From NCBI GenBank assembly GCA_003233055.1, contig QIKP01000014.1:60387-124386 (forward strand): a stretch of DNA of 64,000 nt. The letters are read 5' to 3'. Shown in pieces: positions 25,427-34,304 of the stretch. A model generated the notes under the pieces. That model worked only from the letters and a program-made list of their open reading frames with translations. It did no database searches and was not told the origin of the DNA. Numbering within the stretch: the first letter of the stretch is position 1; each line of letters opens with the position of its first letter. The translations under genes and the position numbers were made by a program. The DNA comes from Planctomycetaceae bacterium (lineage in GTDB: Bacteria > Planctomycetota > Planctomycetia > Pirellulales > Lacipirellulaceae).

Positions 25427-26363
25427 GGGAGGGGTTCTTTCAATCGATGGGTAGGGGGACGAGGCGAACGTTGCCAGCCAACATTTTTTCGCTGCCGATA
25501 TTATAGCTACCGACCGATGCACGATCAAAGGCCGATCCATAGGGTAACGATTTTCTCGAAAATTCACCTTGACGAAATCACCTTGACTCGATTCATTCCG
25601 CGTTCTTCGACAACCCGCGAAGTACCGGCCGCGAATCTTAGGAAACTGGTCCCTCGAATTCACTTGGAACGAAGTGTCCCACTCATTCCCTCCGTCATCG
25701 AAAAAGCGTCCCACCTGCTTGGCATAAAAAGAGTCCTGGAATTTGCGGGCCAATGGGGTCTAATGGAAAGACTCGTATCGCATCACGGCCCCGCAAGGCT
25801 GGAGATTCGCCCCTTGCCTGTTGTTCGGTGCGCGCCAGAGACAAAACCTTGCCCGTTCGCACGATCGTCCTGCGAGGGAAACACCATCGAGGACAGGAGT
25901 TCCGACAAGTAGCAAAGCTAGCAAAGGGGGTCTTATTGGCGCTACGGCGAGGGACCGAGGAGAAATGGGACAAAATTTGACCCGAAAGTGCTCGATTTAC
26001 CAAGCAAGCAGCCTCCCTATTGTCTCGGTTGTCTGGCAGCAAGGGTGACAGAACGGCCCCTATCGAACGAGTTGGAAGTCGGCGAACCAAGCCACAGGAG
26101 AACTGCAAAGTCATTTTTGAACCGCCAAGATCGCCAAGGCGGTTTCTTTTATTCGGCGACTTGGGAAGCGTCCCGGGACCAAGCCACCGGTGGCTGCCCT
26201 GGTCCGCTCGGAGCCGCTATAATCGCCCCTTCGCATGAGGATGAAACGGGGCAGCCATGAGGGGGGTATCCCCCCGAAGAGGCCGTCCCCCCAGTCTGCC
26301 TTCCCGAACAACATTTCCTTTCATCCTTCAACCCCTTTCATCCTTGAACCAAGGAGCCTGACC
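25427..26363. other. Long intergenic region without a recognised gene
   Basis: About 940 bases. The minus-strand promoter for DUF2617 is near 25500, and the Shine-Dalgarno site of the next plus gene is near 26351. The ORFs of 90-250 aa on both strands here have no family resemblance and lack good ribosome sites. At 26119-26145 a short inverted repeat (AACCGCC ... GGCGGTT followed by TCTTTTA) may be a weak terminator or a second repeat class. The stretch could hide a decayed gene or an unannotated RNA. Confidence 0.4.
25500..25528 (-). promoter_or_regulatory. Sigma-70-like promoter for the DUF2617 gene
   Basis: On the minus strand, TTGATC (25528-25523) is followed after exactly 17 bases by a perfect TATAAT (25505-25500). 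The expected start of transcription is near 25493, giving a leader of roughly 67 bases to the GTG at 25426. Confidence 0.6.
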
Positions 26364-28073
26364 ATGAAGATATTCTCCACCCGCCCCGCCCTCGCTGCGA
26401 CTTTGGCTTTCGCCATCGGCGGACAGCTAGCCTCCCAGGCGACCGCCCAATCGGACAGTGAACAAAAACCGGTTGCCGTGATCGCGGCCTCTAGCTACTC
26501 CGAGCTCCTTGCCGACATCGACTACTTGGGCGAGTTGGGAGGCCGGCCAGCGGCGGGACAGCAGATCGAAGGGATGCTCGCCCTCTTCACCCAAGGCAAA
26601 GGGCTACAAGGACTGGAGAAAGAGAAGCCGTGGGGCGCGGTGGTGATGACCGACGGTTTCCAATTCAACCCCATTGTCTGCTTACCCGTCAGCGACCTCG
26701 ACGCGTTGCTCCGCCTGATCGAAGGCTTCGGCATGGCGACTTCCGATGTAGGCGATGGCATCACGGAAATCGAATCTCCCAACCAAAGCATTTACGTCAA
26801 AAAAACGGGGGGATGGGCCTTCGTCGCGCAGAAGCCCGAGCTCCTCACCGAAACACCCGCCGACCCCACCGCACTGTTTAAGTCGCTCACCGACGAATAC
26901 GACCTGGGCGTGCGAGTGATGCTACAAAATATTCCTGAAATGTACCGCCAGATCGCGATCCAACAGATGCAGGCGGGTGCCGAGCAAGGGATGGAGCGGA
27001 TGGCAGAGGAAAGTGATGAAGCCTACGAGATACGTCGCAAAGGGGTGGAAGCCAACATCGATCAGATCTCGCAGATGATGCAAGAGTTCGACGAGATCAC
27101 CCTGGGCCTCAACGTCGATAGCGAAGAAGGCAACGCCTACATCGACTTCGTCTACAGCGCGCTGCCCGAATCGCAGTCCGCCAAGGCCCTTGCCGCCTAC
27201 CGTGCGGCCACGACCAATTTTGCTGGCTGCATGAATGAAGAGGCAGCCATCCGCTGGAACTTGTCGGTCGACACGCCGCCTGAACTACTCGAGCAGCAGC
27301 GAGAGCAACTGCAGGCGCAGATGCTCTCGCTACGTCAGCAGGCGATGAACGCCATCGACCAAGAAGCCAGCCTGCCGAACGACGAAGTACGTGAAACGTT
27401 AAAGGAAGCGGCCAACGAATTGCTCGACGCGCTCGAAGCGACCACCATGTCAGGCCACTTCGACGTCGCAGGACATGTCGACCTGAGTTCCACGATGTTG
27501 AGCGTCATCGCGGGCGGCTTTGCAAAAGAGACCGGTAAGATCGAATCAGCCGCCAAAAAAGTCGCAGCACTGCTCGAAGGTGAGCCCGACTTCCCAGGGG
27601 TCGAGTGGAATGCCGACTCGCATCAAGGCGCGGCGATCCACACGATGTCGATTCCTCTGCCACCCGAGGCACCGGAAGAGGCTCGCGAAATGTTTGGCGA
27701 GAGCCTCGACCTCGCGCTCGGACTGGGTGACGAGGTGGTTTACTTCGCTGCCGGCAAAGATTGCGTTGACCAGCTCAAGGAAGCGATCAACAAGTCGCAG
27801 AGTGCGGGAAGCGTTGCTGTCCAACCAATGCAACTGACCCTTGCGGTCGGCCCGATTCTGAAAATGGGCACCGAGCTCAACAACGACAATCTGGTCGTCG
27901 CTGCCATGGCTGAAGCGCTCTTGACGAGCGAAGGATACGACGAGATCCATGTGACGGTGGAAAGCGTTGGCGAAAAACTCCGAATCCGACTCGAACTCGA
28001 AAGTGGTCTCCTCAAAGCGATCGGCGCAGCTGCCGCCGAGGCACGCAACGCCGGTGTCGGTGCAGGGTTCTAG
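26364..28073 (+). CDS. Secreted protein of unknown function, planctomycete type
   Basis: 569 residues with a clear signal peptide (MKIFSTRPALAATLAFAIGGQLASQATAQ). The mature part has alternating helical and beta segments, such as 'YSELLADIDYLGELGGRPAAGQQIEGMLALFTQG' and 'KALAAYRAATTNFAGCMNEEAAIRWNLSVDTPP', and ends in an Ala/Gly-rich tail. I recognise the general style of a large planctomycete family of exported proteins but no domain with a known activity. AAGGAG lies about 7 bases before the ATG at 26364; the track's earlier start is rejected. It stands alone between the DUF2617 promoter region and lysA. Confidence 0.75.
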   Translation: MKIFSTRPALAATLAFAIGGQLASQATAQSDSEQKPVAVIAASSYSELLADIDYLGELGGRPAAGQQIEGMLALFTQGKGLQGLEKEKPWGAVVMTDGFQFNPIVCLPVSDLDALLRLIEGFGMATSDVGDGITEIESPNQSIYVKKTGGWAFVAQKPELLTETPADPTALFKSLTDEYDLGVRVMLQNIPEMYRQIAIQQMQAGAEQGMERMAEESDEAYEIRRKGVEANIDQISQMMQEFDEITLGLNVDSEEGNAYIDFVYSALPESQSAKALAAYRAATTNFAGCMNEEAAIRWNLSVDTPPELLEQQREQLQAQMLSLRQQAMNAIDQEASLPNDEVRETLKEAANELLDALEATTMSGHFDVAGHVDLSSTMLSVIAGGFAKETGKIESAAKKVAALLEGEPDFPGVEWNADSHQGAAIHTMSIPLPPEAPEEAREMFGESLDLALGLGDEVVYFAAGKDCVDQLKEAINKSQSAGSVAVQPMQLTLAVGPILKMGTELNNDNLVVAAMAEALLTSEGYDEIHVTVESVGEKLRIRLELESGLLKAIGAAAAEARNAGVGAGF

Positions 28074-28230
28074 CATCCGAGTTCCCGGCACACAACCATT
28101 CACTGCGGCGATGGACTCCCTGGCGAGTTCGTCGCCGCAGTACTGTTTCTCCACCCTCTGGGGAGCCCCGCAAAAGTGAGAACACTCTGCTCGTCGCCTA
28201 CGAACGACTGACCATTTACAACGGACCCCC

Positions 28231-29532
28231 ATGACCCCGCTCCTCCACGACATCGCTGGCCATTCGATTCGCGAGCTTGGCCAGCAGTTTGGCACTCCGT
28301 TCTACGCCTACGATGCGGCAACCATCGCGGAGCGCATTGCCGAGCTCGCTGCGTTTGACGTGGTCCGTTACGCACAAAAAGCTTGCTCAAACTTAGCCAT
28401 TCTCGACCTCGTTCGCCGGCACGGCGCGATGGTCGATGCGGTGAGCGCCGGCGAGATCCACCGAGCCATGGCTGCCGGATTCCAACCAGGGTTCCACGAT
28501 CCACCCGAGATTGTCTTTACCGCCGATCTGTTCGACCGCGAGACGCTTGACAGGGTGGTGGAACTCGAGGTGCCGGTAAATTGTGGATCGCCCGACATGA
28601 TCGACCAATATGGCGAGCGAGCGCCGGGCCATTCGAAGCCACTGCCGATCACGCTTCGCATCAACCCAGGCTTCGGGCATGGGCATAGCCAAAAGGTGAA
28701 CACAGGAGGCGAACAGTCGAAGCATGGCATTTGGCACGAACAAGTCAACGACTGCATCGAGCGAGCCGCCAAGCACAACTTGACTATCTCTGGACTGCAC
28801 ATGCACATTGGCTCCGGCTCCGACCTGGAGCATCTTAGCCAGGTTTGCACGGCCATGGAGCAGACCGCCATGGCAATCGGTGCGAGCCTCACGAGCATCA
28901 GCACGGGCGGAGGATTGCCAACGCCCTACCGTAACGAAGACCAGCGAATCGATATCCAACCCTTTTTCGACTTATGGGATGCGACTCGCCGTCGACTGGA
29001 AGCCGCGTTTGGCCATCCTGTCTCACTCGAGGTCGAGCCAGGCCGCTACTTATCGGCGGAGAGTGGCTACCTGATCAGCGAAGTGCGCGCCGTCAAACGA
29101 ATGGGCAGCAATCTCTATTACTTAGTCGACGCTGGCTTCAACAACTTGGCCCGCCCCGTGATGTATGGTGCGTACCACCCGATGGCGGTCTGCCCGGCGA
29201 AGGGAGAGACCGATCGCTCGTTACAAGAGGTGATCGTCGGCGGGCCACTCTGCGAGTCGGGCGATATCTTCACACAGACCGAAGGAGGCGTCGTGAGTAG
29301 CCAGACGTTGCCTGAGGCCCAAGTCGGCGACTACGTCGTCATCGGTTGCGCCGGTGCGTATGGTTTTGCCATGTCGAGCAACTACAACTCGAAACCAATG
29401 TGCGCCGAAGTCTTGCTGGACGGGGACACCGCGCACTTGATCCGAGAGCATCAAACCATGGAAGACTTGATAAGAGGGGAGACGATTCCCCACCTCACGC
29501 GCCGCACCGACGAGGCGACCGACGAGGCGTAG
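28231..29532 (+). CDS. lysA: Diaminopimelate decarboxylase
   Basis: 433 residues. The enzyme decarboxylates meso-diaminopimelate to lysine, the last step of lysine synthesis. The PLP lysine is in 'VRYAQKACSNLAIL' (near 50), the glycine-rich phosphate site is in 'SISTGGGLPTPY', and 'LEVEPGRYLSAESGYLISEV' and 'VVIGCAGAYGFAMSSNYNSKPM' complete the fold-type III barrel and C-terminal domain. Other decarboxylases of this class (ornithine/arginine) are possible but fit less well. The final DEATDEA is encoded by an R1-type palindrome, whose loop contains the TAG stop. The DNA methyltransferase gene starts 105 bases downstream. Confidence 0.9.
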   Translation: MTPLLHDIAGHSIRELGQQFGTPFYAYDAATIAERIAELAAFDVVRYAQKACSNLAILDLVRRHGAMVDAVSAGEIHRAMAAGFQPGFHDPPEIVFTADLFDRETLDRVVELEVPVNCGSPDMIDQYGERAPGHSKPLPITLRINPGFGHGHSQKVNTGGEQSKHGIWHEQVNDCIERAAKHNLTISGLHMHIGSGSDLEHLSQVCTAMEQTAMAIGASLTSISTGGGLPTPYRNEDQRIDIQPFFDLWDATRRRLEAAFGHPVSLEVEPGRYLSAESGYLISEVRAVKRMGSNLYYLVDAGFNNLARPVMYGAYHPMAVCPAKGETDRSLQEVIVGGPLCESGDIFTQTEGGVVSSQTLPEAQVGDYVVIGCAGAYGFAMSSNYNSKPMCAEVLLDGDTAHLIREHQTMEDLIRGETIPHLTRRTDEATDEA

Positions 29533-29552
29533 CTCGTCGGTCGCCTCATCGG
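29507..29552. repeat. Extended R1 palindrome containing the lysA stop codon
   Basis: Here the stem is extended to about 20 bp: CCGACGAGGCGACCGACGAG pairs with CTCGTCGGTCGCCTCATCGG around the loop GCGTAG. The lysA stop codon TAG (29530-29532) is in that loop, and the arm encodes the C-terminal DEATDEA. Confidence 0.9.
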
Positions 29553-29637
29553 GGGGCTGTCCATCGCTTGAACGACCGCCTCCGTCGCGATAGGCTGGAG
29601 GGTCAGAATTCCCTGTTTTTCGCGAGGATCACCGCGC

Positions 29638-31401
29638 ATGCCCGTTACATCTCAGGCCGCCATTCAGCAAGGCGATTGCATTCAACTCATGCGCGAGATG
29701 CCGGCAGAGTGCATCGACCTGGCGTTTGCCGACCCTCCGTTCAACATCGGCTACCAGTACGACAAGTACCATGACGAACAGACCGACGACGATTATCTCG
29801 ATTGGTCGCGATCGTGGATGGAAGAAGTCCATCGTCTGCTCACGCCGACCGGCAGCTTCTGGCTAGCGATTGGCGATGAATACGCGGCCGACCTCAAGGT
29901 GATTGCGGATCGGCAGATTGGTTTCACCACGCGGAGTTGGGTCGTCTGGTACTACACCTTCGGGGTGAACTGCAAGCGAAAATTCAGCCGGTCGCATGTC
30001 CACCTGTTTCACTTCGTCAAAGATCCCGACCAATTCACTTTCAACGCCGACGATCCCAACATCCGCATCCCCTCAGCACGTGCGCTCGTCTATGGCGACA
30101 AGCGTGCCAATCCCAAAGGGCGACTCCCTGACGACACGTGGATTCTTCGTCCGCAAGACTTCCAGTCCGACCAGTATGGCTTCGATACCGTCGACGACAC
30201 GTGGTACTTCTCTCGCGTCGCGGGCACGTTCAAGGAACGGCAAGGTTTTCATGGCTGCCAGATGCCCGAGCAACTGTTGGGACGAATCATCCGCGTCAGT
30301 TCCCAACCGGGCGATGTCGTTTTCGATCCGTTTACCGGTAGCGGAACGACACTCGCGGTCGCAAAGAAGCTGGGACGGAAATGGCGAGGCTGCGAGTTGT
30401 CGGAGGACTACGTTCGCTACGCCGGCGGGCGACTCGCACCGATTCGCGAAGGAGATCGGCTCAACGGCCCCACCGACGCCATCGGCAGCGCGCCGACGAC
30501 CGCCAACGGTCGCCGGCTGAAGCGGACCAAGGAACAGCCGTTGTTGCCGATGTTCGACCCGTCCGATTTTACACCCCAGCGGTTGCAGGACCAACCGCTG
30601 GCACCAGAAACGGACATTCGGCAACTCCAGCAGCAGTTACTTGGCGAAGCCTTTCTGCAAGCGGGCGAGGGACGATCGGTCGACGACTTGATTACGAACC
30701 CACAATTGCAGGATGCCTTTCACAAGGCATGTGGCGAGCGAGGATTGCTCGGCACGCCGAACGTCTGGAATCAAGAACTGCTGCGACTTCGCAAGTCGGG
30801 CGAATTGCCCCCACCGACGCGAGAGACAACACCAGCGTTGCCCGCGACACCACTCGACCAAGTACAGTTTGCCGCCGAGATTGCTTGGCAGCTTACGAAC
30901 GAAAAGTTGGGGACCGCGTCGTCTGGCATCATGTCGATCGAAGAGATTCTTAGCCATGGCGAGTCCTCCGCGTTTTTCGATCGAACCGCCTCGCGTTACG
31001 CACCTGGTTTTACCTCAGTGGACTACCGCTGCGCGGCGTTGGACTTCCACGAGCAACGCCCCGCTTGGACCGCGGACGCCAAGACCTACGACTATGTCTT
31101 CGCCACACGGGATTTTGAGAAATCTCGCAAACTCACACCACGCGCCACCGCTGCACTCGCTGGCGTGCCAGGCGTTTACCTACTCACCGGCGCACGCCGC
31201 ACGCCACTCTTCATCGGCCAAGCTCTTGATCTGGGTGCCCGTTTACAACAGCACCTCACCGCGCCGGCGACCAAGAGAAAGGTCACCGGTTTCGCCGTGA
31301 TCTTCCAAAGCGCCCTACCGAGTGGTGAGTACCGCGCACCACTGATGGTCGACTTCGTGCGGCGGCACAAACCGAGGTGGAACCTTACCGACAAGGCGTA
31401 G
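29638..31401 (+). CDS. DNA methyltransferase (beta class, N4/N6) with C-terminal GIY-YIG-like domain
   Basis: 587 residues. The N-terminal ~270 are an amino-methyltransferase with DPPF (32-35, 'FADPPFNIGYQYDKYHDE') before the SAM site 'VVFDPFTGSGTTLAVAKKLGRKWRGCELSEDY' (~228-258), an order typical of the beta class. A variable linker follows. The last ~75 residues read 'GVYLLTG', 'PLFIGQALDLGARLQQHL' and 'PLMVDFVRRHKPRWN', which match the GIY, YIG (here FIG) plus Arg, and terminal Pro-x-x-Asn elements of a GIY-YIG nuclease fold. The usual catalytic Glu position appears to be Met. It could be an orphan epigenetic methylase or part of a modification system. No restriction or REase gene is adjacent. 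Confidence 0.85.
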   Translation: MPVTSQAAIQQGDCIQLMREMPAECIDLAFADPPFNIGYQYDKYHDEQTDDDYLDWSRSWMEEVHRLLTPTGSFWLAIGDEYAADLKVIADRQIGFTTRSWVVWYYTFGVNCKRKFSRSHVHLFHFVKDPDQFTFNADDPNIRIPSARALVYGDKRANPKGRLPDDTWILRPQDFQSDQYGFDTVDDTWYFSRVAGTFKERQGFHGCQMPEQLLGRIIRVSSQPGDVVFDPFTGSGTTLAVAKKLGRKWRGCELSEDYVRYAGGRLAPIREGDRLNGPTDAIGSAPTTANGRRLKRTKEQPLLPMFDPSDFTPQRLQDQPLAPETDIRQLQQQLLGEAFLQAGEGRSVDDLITNPQLQDAFHKACGERGLLGTPNVWNQELLRLRKSGELPPPTRETTPALPATPLDQVQFAAEIAWQLTNEKLGTASSGIMSIEEILSHGESSAFFDRTASRYAPGFTSVDYRCAALDFHEQRPAWTADAKTYDYVFATRDFEKSRKLTPRATAALAGVPGVYLLTGARRTPLFIGQALDLGARLQQHLTAPATKRKVTGFAVIFQSALPSGEYRAPLMVDFVRRHKPRWNLTDKA

Positions 31402-31462
31402 CTCGTCGGCTATTGGGCATAGCTCGTCGAGGGCGCTAGCCGACGAGCTACGTCTCGTCGGG
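31388..31462. repeat. Cluster of R1 palindromes between convergent genes
   Basis: Copy A (31388-31410) holds the methyltransferase stop codon in its GCGTAG loop and encodes its last residues (TDKA). A partial copy (GCATAGCTCGTCGAG) is near 31417-31431. Copy C (31438-31462) is inverted with loop CTACGT and overlaps the last codons of the RlmN-like gene, which ends at 31448. Confidence 0.9.
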
Positions 31463-32518
31463 GCGGCGCGACGACTCGCGGTCCAACCGCTGAACTAGTT
31501 GCCCGCAGGCGGCTTCGATGTCGGCGCCCATCGAGTAGCGGATCGTGGTGGTTAGCCCAGCCGACTTGAGCGCGTGGGCAAAGGTGTCGCGCACTTCGCG
31601 GGTCGAGCCCACAAGTTGCGGGGCATCGTCGATCGCATTGTACGGGATCAAATTGACATGGACCCTTAGACCGTCCAAGAAACGGACCAGCTCCGCTGCA
31701 TCCGCCATCGAGTCGTTCAGCCCGGCAAGCATCAGGTATTCGATCATGACCGTGCGAGATTGGATCGCATTGAGCGACGCGATCGTCTCGCGCAGTTCGC
31801 TCACAGGATGCTTTCGGGCGAGCGGGATGATCTGTTCTCGCACGTCCTGACGAACGGCGTGCAGGCTGAGTGCTTGGCCGACGTCAGGAAAACGGCGGGC
31901 GCAGCGAAGCATCGCTTCCGGGATGCCGACGGTGGAAATCAACACGCGGCTTGCCGGATGATGAAAACCTTCTGCGCCGAGGAGCGTGGCGAGCGCCTCG
32001 TCGACGGCCCGTTCGTTGTGGAACGGTTCTCCCATACCCATCAGGACAATGTTCCGCACGCGACGCCCTTCGTGAGCGACGAGTTGGGCCGCTTGGACGA
32101 CTTGATCGATCATTTCTCCGACGGAGAGATTCGCCTGAAACCCCATCTTTCCTGTGGCACAGAAGTCGCAGTTCGCTGCACAGCCAACCTGACTAGAAAT
32201 GCAAAGCGCTGTTCTGCCGGTCTCGGGACGAAGTAGCACCGACTCGACACGTGCTCCTGCGGCCGTCACAAAGACCAACTTGGTCGCTCCGTCGCTGGCC
32301 GAGTCGATTCGCTGCTCCAGCCGAAGTGGGTGAAAATCGATTCGCTCGGCAAACGCCTCGCGCACCTCGACTGGCAACTCGTCGATTGCCGCCTCCGATC
32401 CCTCGAGCTTTTTATAGAAAACCCTCCGCATTCGCGCGATGCGATGGGGATCGACCCGTCGTTGCCTGCGCAACGAGTCGATCGCGATGCTGTCATGAAT
32501 CGAGATGCGCTCGGTCAT
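31448..32518 (-). CDS. RlmN/Cfr-family radical SAM rRNA methyltransferase-like protein
   Basis: 356 residues. The [4Fe-4S] motif CxxxCxxC is in 'SQVGCAANCDFCATGKMGF', and the upstream Cys in 'ALCISSQVGC' and the C-terminal Cys in 'DIEAACGQLVQRL' match the two catalytic cysteines of RlmN. 'NIVLMGMGEPFHN' and 'RVLISTVGIP' are family motifs. RlmN methylates A2503 of 23S rRNA and some tRNAs at C2. The first ~60 residues are unlike E. coli RlmN, so a paralogue with another target is possible. It overlaps epmB by 4 bases (ATGA), suggesting translational coupling with EF-P modification. Confidence 0.85.
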   Translation of the reverse strand: MTERISIHDSIAIDSLRRQRRVDPHRIARMRRVFYKKLEGSEAAIDELPVEVREAFAERIDFHPLRLEQRIDSASDGATKLVFVTAAGARVESVLLRPETGRTALCISSQVGCAANCDFCATGKMGFQANLSVGEMIDQVVQAAQLVAHEGRRVRNIVLMGMGEPFHNERAVDEALATLLGAEGFHHPASRVLISTVGIPEAMLRCARRFPDVGQALSLHAVRQDVREQIIPLARKHPVSELRETIASLNAIQSRTVMIEYLMLAGLNDSMADAAELVRFLDGLRVHVNLIPYNAIDDAPQLVGSTREVRDTFAHALKSAGLTTTIRYSMGADIEAACGQLVQRLDRESSRRPDET

Positions 32519-33615
32519 GCGAGGACTCGCTTGTTCGGATCGCCGGCGACCTCCTGGACGTATCTCGGGACGGCGTAACCTGGCAGAGTCGCCCGAAGCT
32601 CCGAGATGATCGCTAGCCCCTCTTCAACCGGCACCTCAAAGTGGGCGGCGCCCGTGACGCGGTCGAGTTGATGCAAGTAGTAAGGAATCGTTTGGAGTTC
32701 AAGGAGCCGTTCGCTTAACTTGCGTTGGTCTCGGATCGTGTCGTTGACGCCGCGGAGTAGGACCGCTTGGTTGAGAAGTAGGATGCCGGCGCTCGCTAAC
32801 CTCGCGGTCGCAGAAGCGACCTGGCTCGATAGTTCGTTGGCGTGGTTGGCATGAAGGACGACGATCGGTGTGAGCCGCGTTCCGGTGAGCCAAGTGACGA
32901 GGGCCGACGTGATACGGTCGGGAATCACGATCGGCAGTCGGGTATGGATGCGGAGCCGGCGGACGTGGGGGATCGCCGCGATTCGGTGCGTTAGCTCGGC
33001 CAGTAGTTCATCCCCTAGTGAGAGAGGATCGCCGCCACTGAGGATGACTTCGGTGAGGCTCGGATCGTCGGCGATTTGCTGCAAGGCGCGGTCCCAAACG
33101 CGCGGTCCGGCGGAGTCGCTTGCGTAGGGATAGTGACGGCGGAAGCAGTACCGGCAGTGGACCGCACAGGCCCCGGTCACGACGAGCAGCACTCGCCCCT
33201 CGTATTTTTGCAGCACGCCCGGCTCGAGCGTGGCAGCCCCGTCGCCAACCGGGTCGAGAGTAAATCCAGGCGGCGGGCTCTCTTCCTTTTCTTCCAAGCG
33301 AGGGAGCACCTGCCGAAGTAACGGGTCGTCGGGATCGCCCCGGCGCATCTGGTCGAGGTAGGGCTGCGGCACCAGCAGCGGGAAGTCACCCACGTTGTTG
33401 GCCAACTCGGGTGGCAAATCGAGCAGCCGACAAAGCTCTGCCGGGTCGCGCACCGCGTCGCGGAGTTGTTCCCTCCAGGAAGGGAATTCGGCAGCCCTCG
33501 AATGGGGGCGGACAGGCGGGGCAGTAGAAGCTAGAATGGTGGACCTCAAGGCAAACGACTTGTTAGCCGGCTCGCGTACCGGCCTGGCTCGTGGCGGGAA
33601 ATAGGTTCTCCCCAT
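32515..33615 (-). CDS. epmB: EF-P beta-lysylation protein EpmB (KamA-family radical SAM)
   Basis: 366 residues. EpmB is a lysine 2,3-aminomutase-like enzyme that makes (R)-beta-lysine for EF-P modification. The cluster motif CxxxCxxC is in 'GACAVHCRYCFRRHYPY', with 'EVILSGGDPLSLGD', 'RLRIHTRLPIVIPDR' and 'NQAVLLRGVNDT' in the expected order. The opening 'FPSWREQLRDAVRDPAELCRLLDLPPE' is typical of EpmB, preceded here by ~45 extra Pro/Arg-rich residues that may mean a later start. It is divergent from efp with a 55-base gap and next to epmA, which confirms its role by context. Confidence 0.93.
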   Translation of the reverse strand: MGRTYFPPRARPVREPANKSFALRSTILASTAPPVRPHSRAAEFPSWREQLRDAVRDPAELCRLLDLPPELANNVGDFPLLVPQPYLDQMRRGDPDDPLLRQVLPRLEEKEESPPPGFTLDPVGDGAATLEPGVLQKYEGRVLLVVTGACAVHCRYCFRRHYPYASDSAGPRVWDRALQQIADDPSLTEVILSGGDPLSLGDELLAELTHRIAAIPHVRRLRIHTRLPIVIPDRITSALVTWLTGTRLTPIVVLHANHANELSSQVASATARLASAGILLLNQAVLLRGVNDTIRDQRKLSERLLELQTIPYYLHQLDRVTGAAHFEVPVEEGLAIISELRATLPGYAVPRYVQEVAGDPNKRVLA

Positions 33616-33670
33616 GGGAAGCTTTTCTAGAATAACCGATCCCGACCAAAACTGAAAACGGAACCTACCA

Positions 33671-34255
33671 GTGGCAAGCTACAACACCAGCGATTTCCGC
33701 AAAGGGCTCAAGGTCCAGATCGACGGGACTCCCTTCTCGATCATCGAAATGACCTTCCGCAAGCCAGGCAAAGGAGCCGCTCTGTACGAATGCAAGCTCC
33801 GAAACCTGCTCCGAAACACGATTGTCGACCGGACCTACCGGGCAGGCCAGACGCTCGAAGTGGCCGACGTGACGGAGTTCACGGCCCAGTACCTCTATCG
33901 GCAGAGCGATTCGTTCGTCTTCATGAACAACGACGACTACGAGCAGTACGAATTGTCCGAGGACCAGGTGGGCAATTTTGCTCGATTTTTGAAGGAAGGC
34001 ATGGACTGCCAACTGATGACGTTCAACGACCTGCCGATCGCGGTCACGCCGCCCAAGCATGTGGTGCTCCAGGTCGAGGTCGCCGAGCCGACGGCCAAGG
34101 GGAACACAGCGACCAACGTGCAGAAGCCCGTCAAGCTAGAGACGGGCGCCGAGATTGGGGCCCCTCCTTTCATCAACTCGGGCGACTGGATCCGCGTCGA
34201 CACACGCACCGGCGAGTACATTGAGCGAACCACCGAGCCCGAGGAAAAGTCGTGA
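33671..34255 (+). CDS. efp: Elongation factor P
   Basis: 194 residues in the three-domain form of EF-P. It relieves ribosome stalling at polyproline stretches. The modification loop is 'TFRKPGKGAALYECKLRN', with the lysine of PGKGAA as the expected target for beta-lysylation by EpmA/EpmB. Domain II shows 'YRQSDSFVFMNNDDYEQYELSEDQVG', and domain III shows 'KLETGAEIGAPPFINSGDWIRVDTRTGEYIERT'. The start codon is GTG (33671). epmB lies divergently upstream and epmA 48 bases downstream, so the complete modification set is local. Confidence 0.97.
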   Translation: MASYNTSDFRKGLKVQIDGTPFSIIEMTFRKPGKGAALYECKLRNLLRNTIVDRTYRAGQTLEVADVTEFTAQYLYRQSDSFVFMNNDDYEQYELSEDQVGNFARFLKEGMDCQLMTFNDLPIAVTPPKHVVLQVEVAEPTAKGNTATNVQKPVKLETGAEIGAPPFINSGDWIRVDTRTGEYIERTTEPEEKS

Positions 34256-34280
34256 GGCGGTGACGACTGACGCTGACGCG

Positions 34281-34304
34281 CAGCCGCTGAAGCGGCATCG
34301 CCAT
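34281..34304. repeat. R2 repeat overlapping the epmA start
   Basis: CAGCCGCTGAAGCGGCATCG followed by CCATGG sits directly before epmA, and the ATG at 34303 lies at its edge. It is the reverse complement of the R2 element at 15732-15750 and 20908-20925. Confidence 0.8.

Noticed and set aside
25695-26114. 139-aa minus-strand ORF in the long intergenic region
   Set aside because: Cys/Arg-rich shadow-like translation, no ribosome site and no recognisable domain.
31448-32518. Cfr antibiotic-resistance methyltransferase
   Set aside because: Cfr and RlmN share motifs, but the chromosomal link to epmB/efp/epmA and the general sequence favour a housekeeping RlmN-like enzyme.
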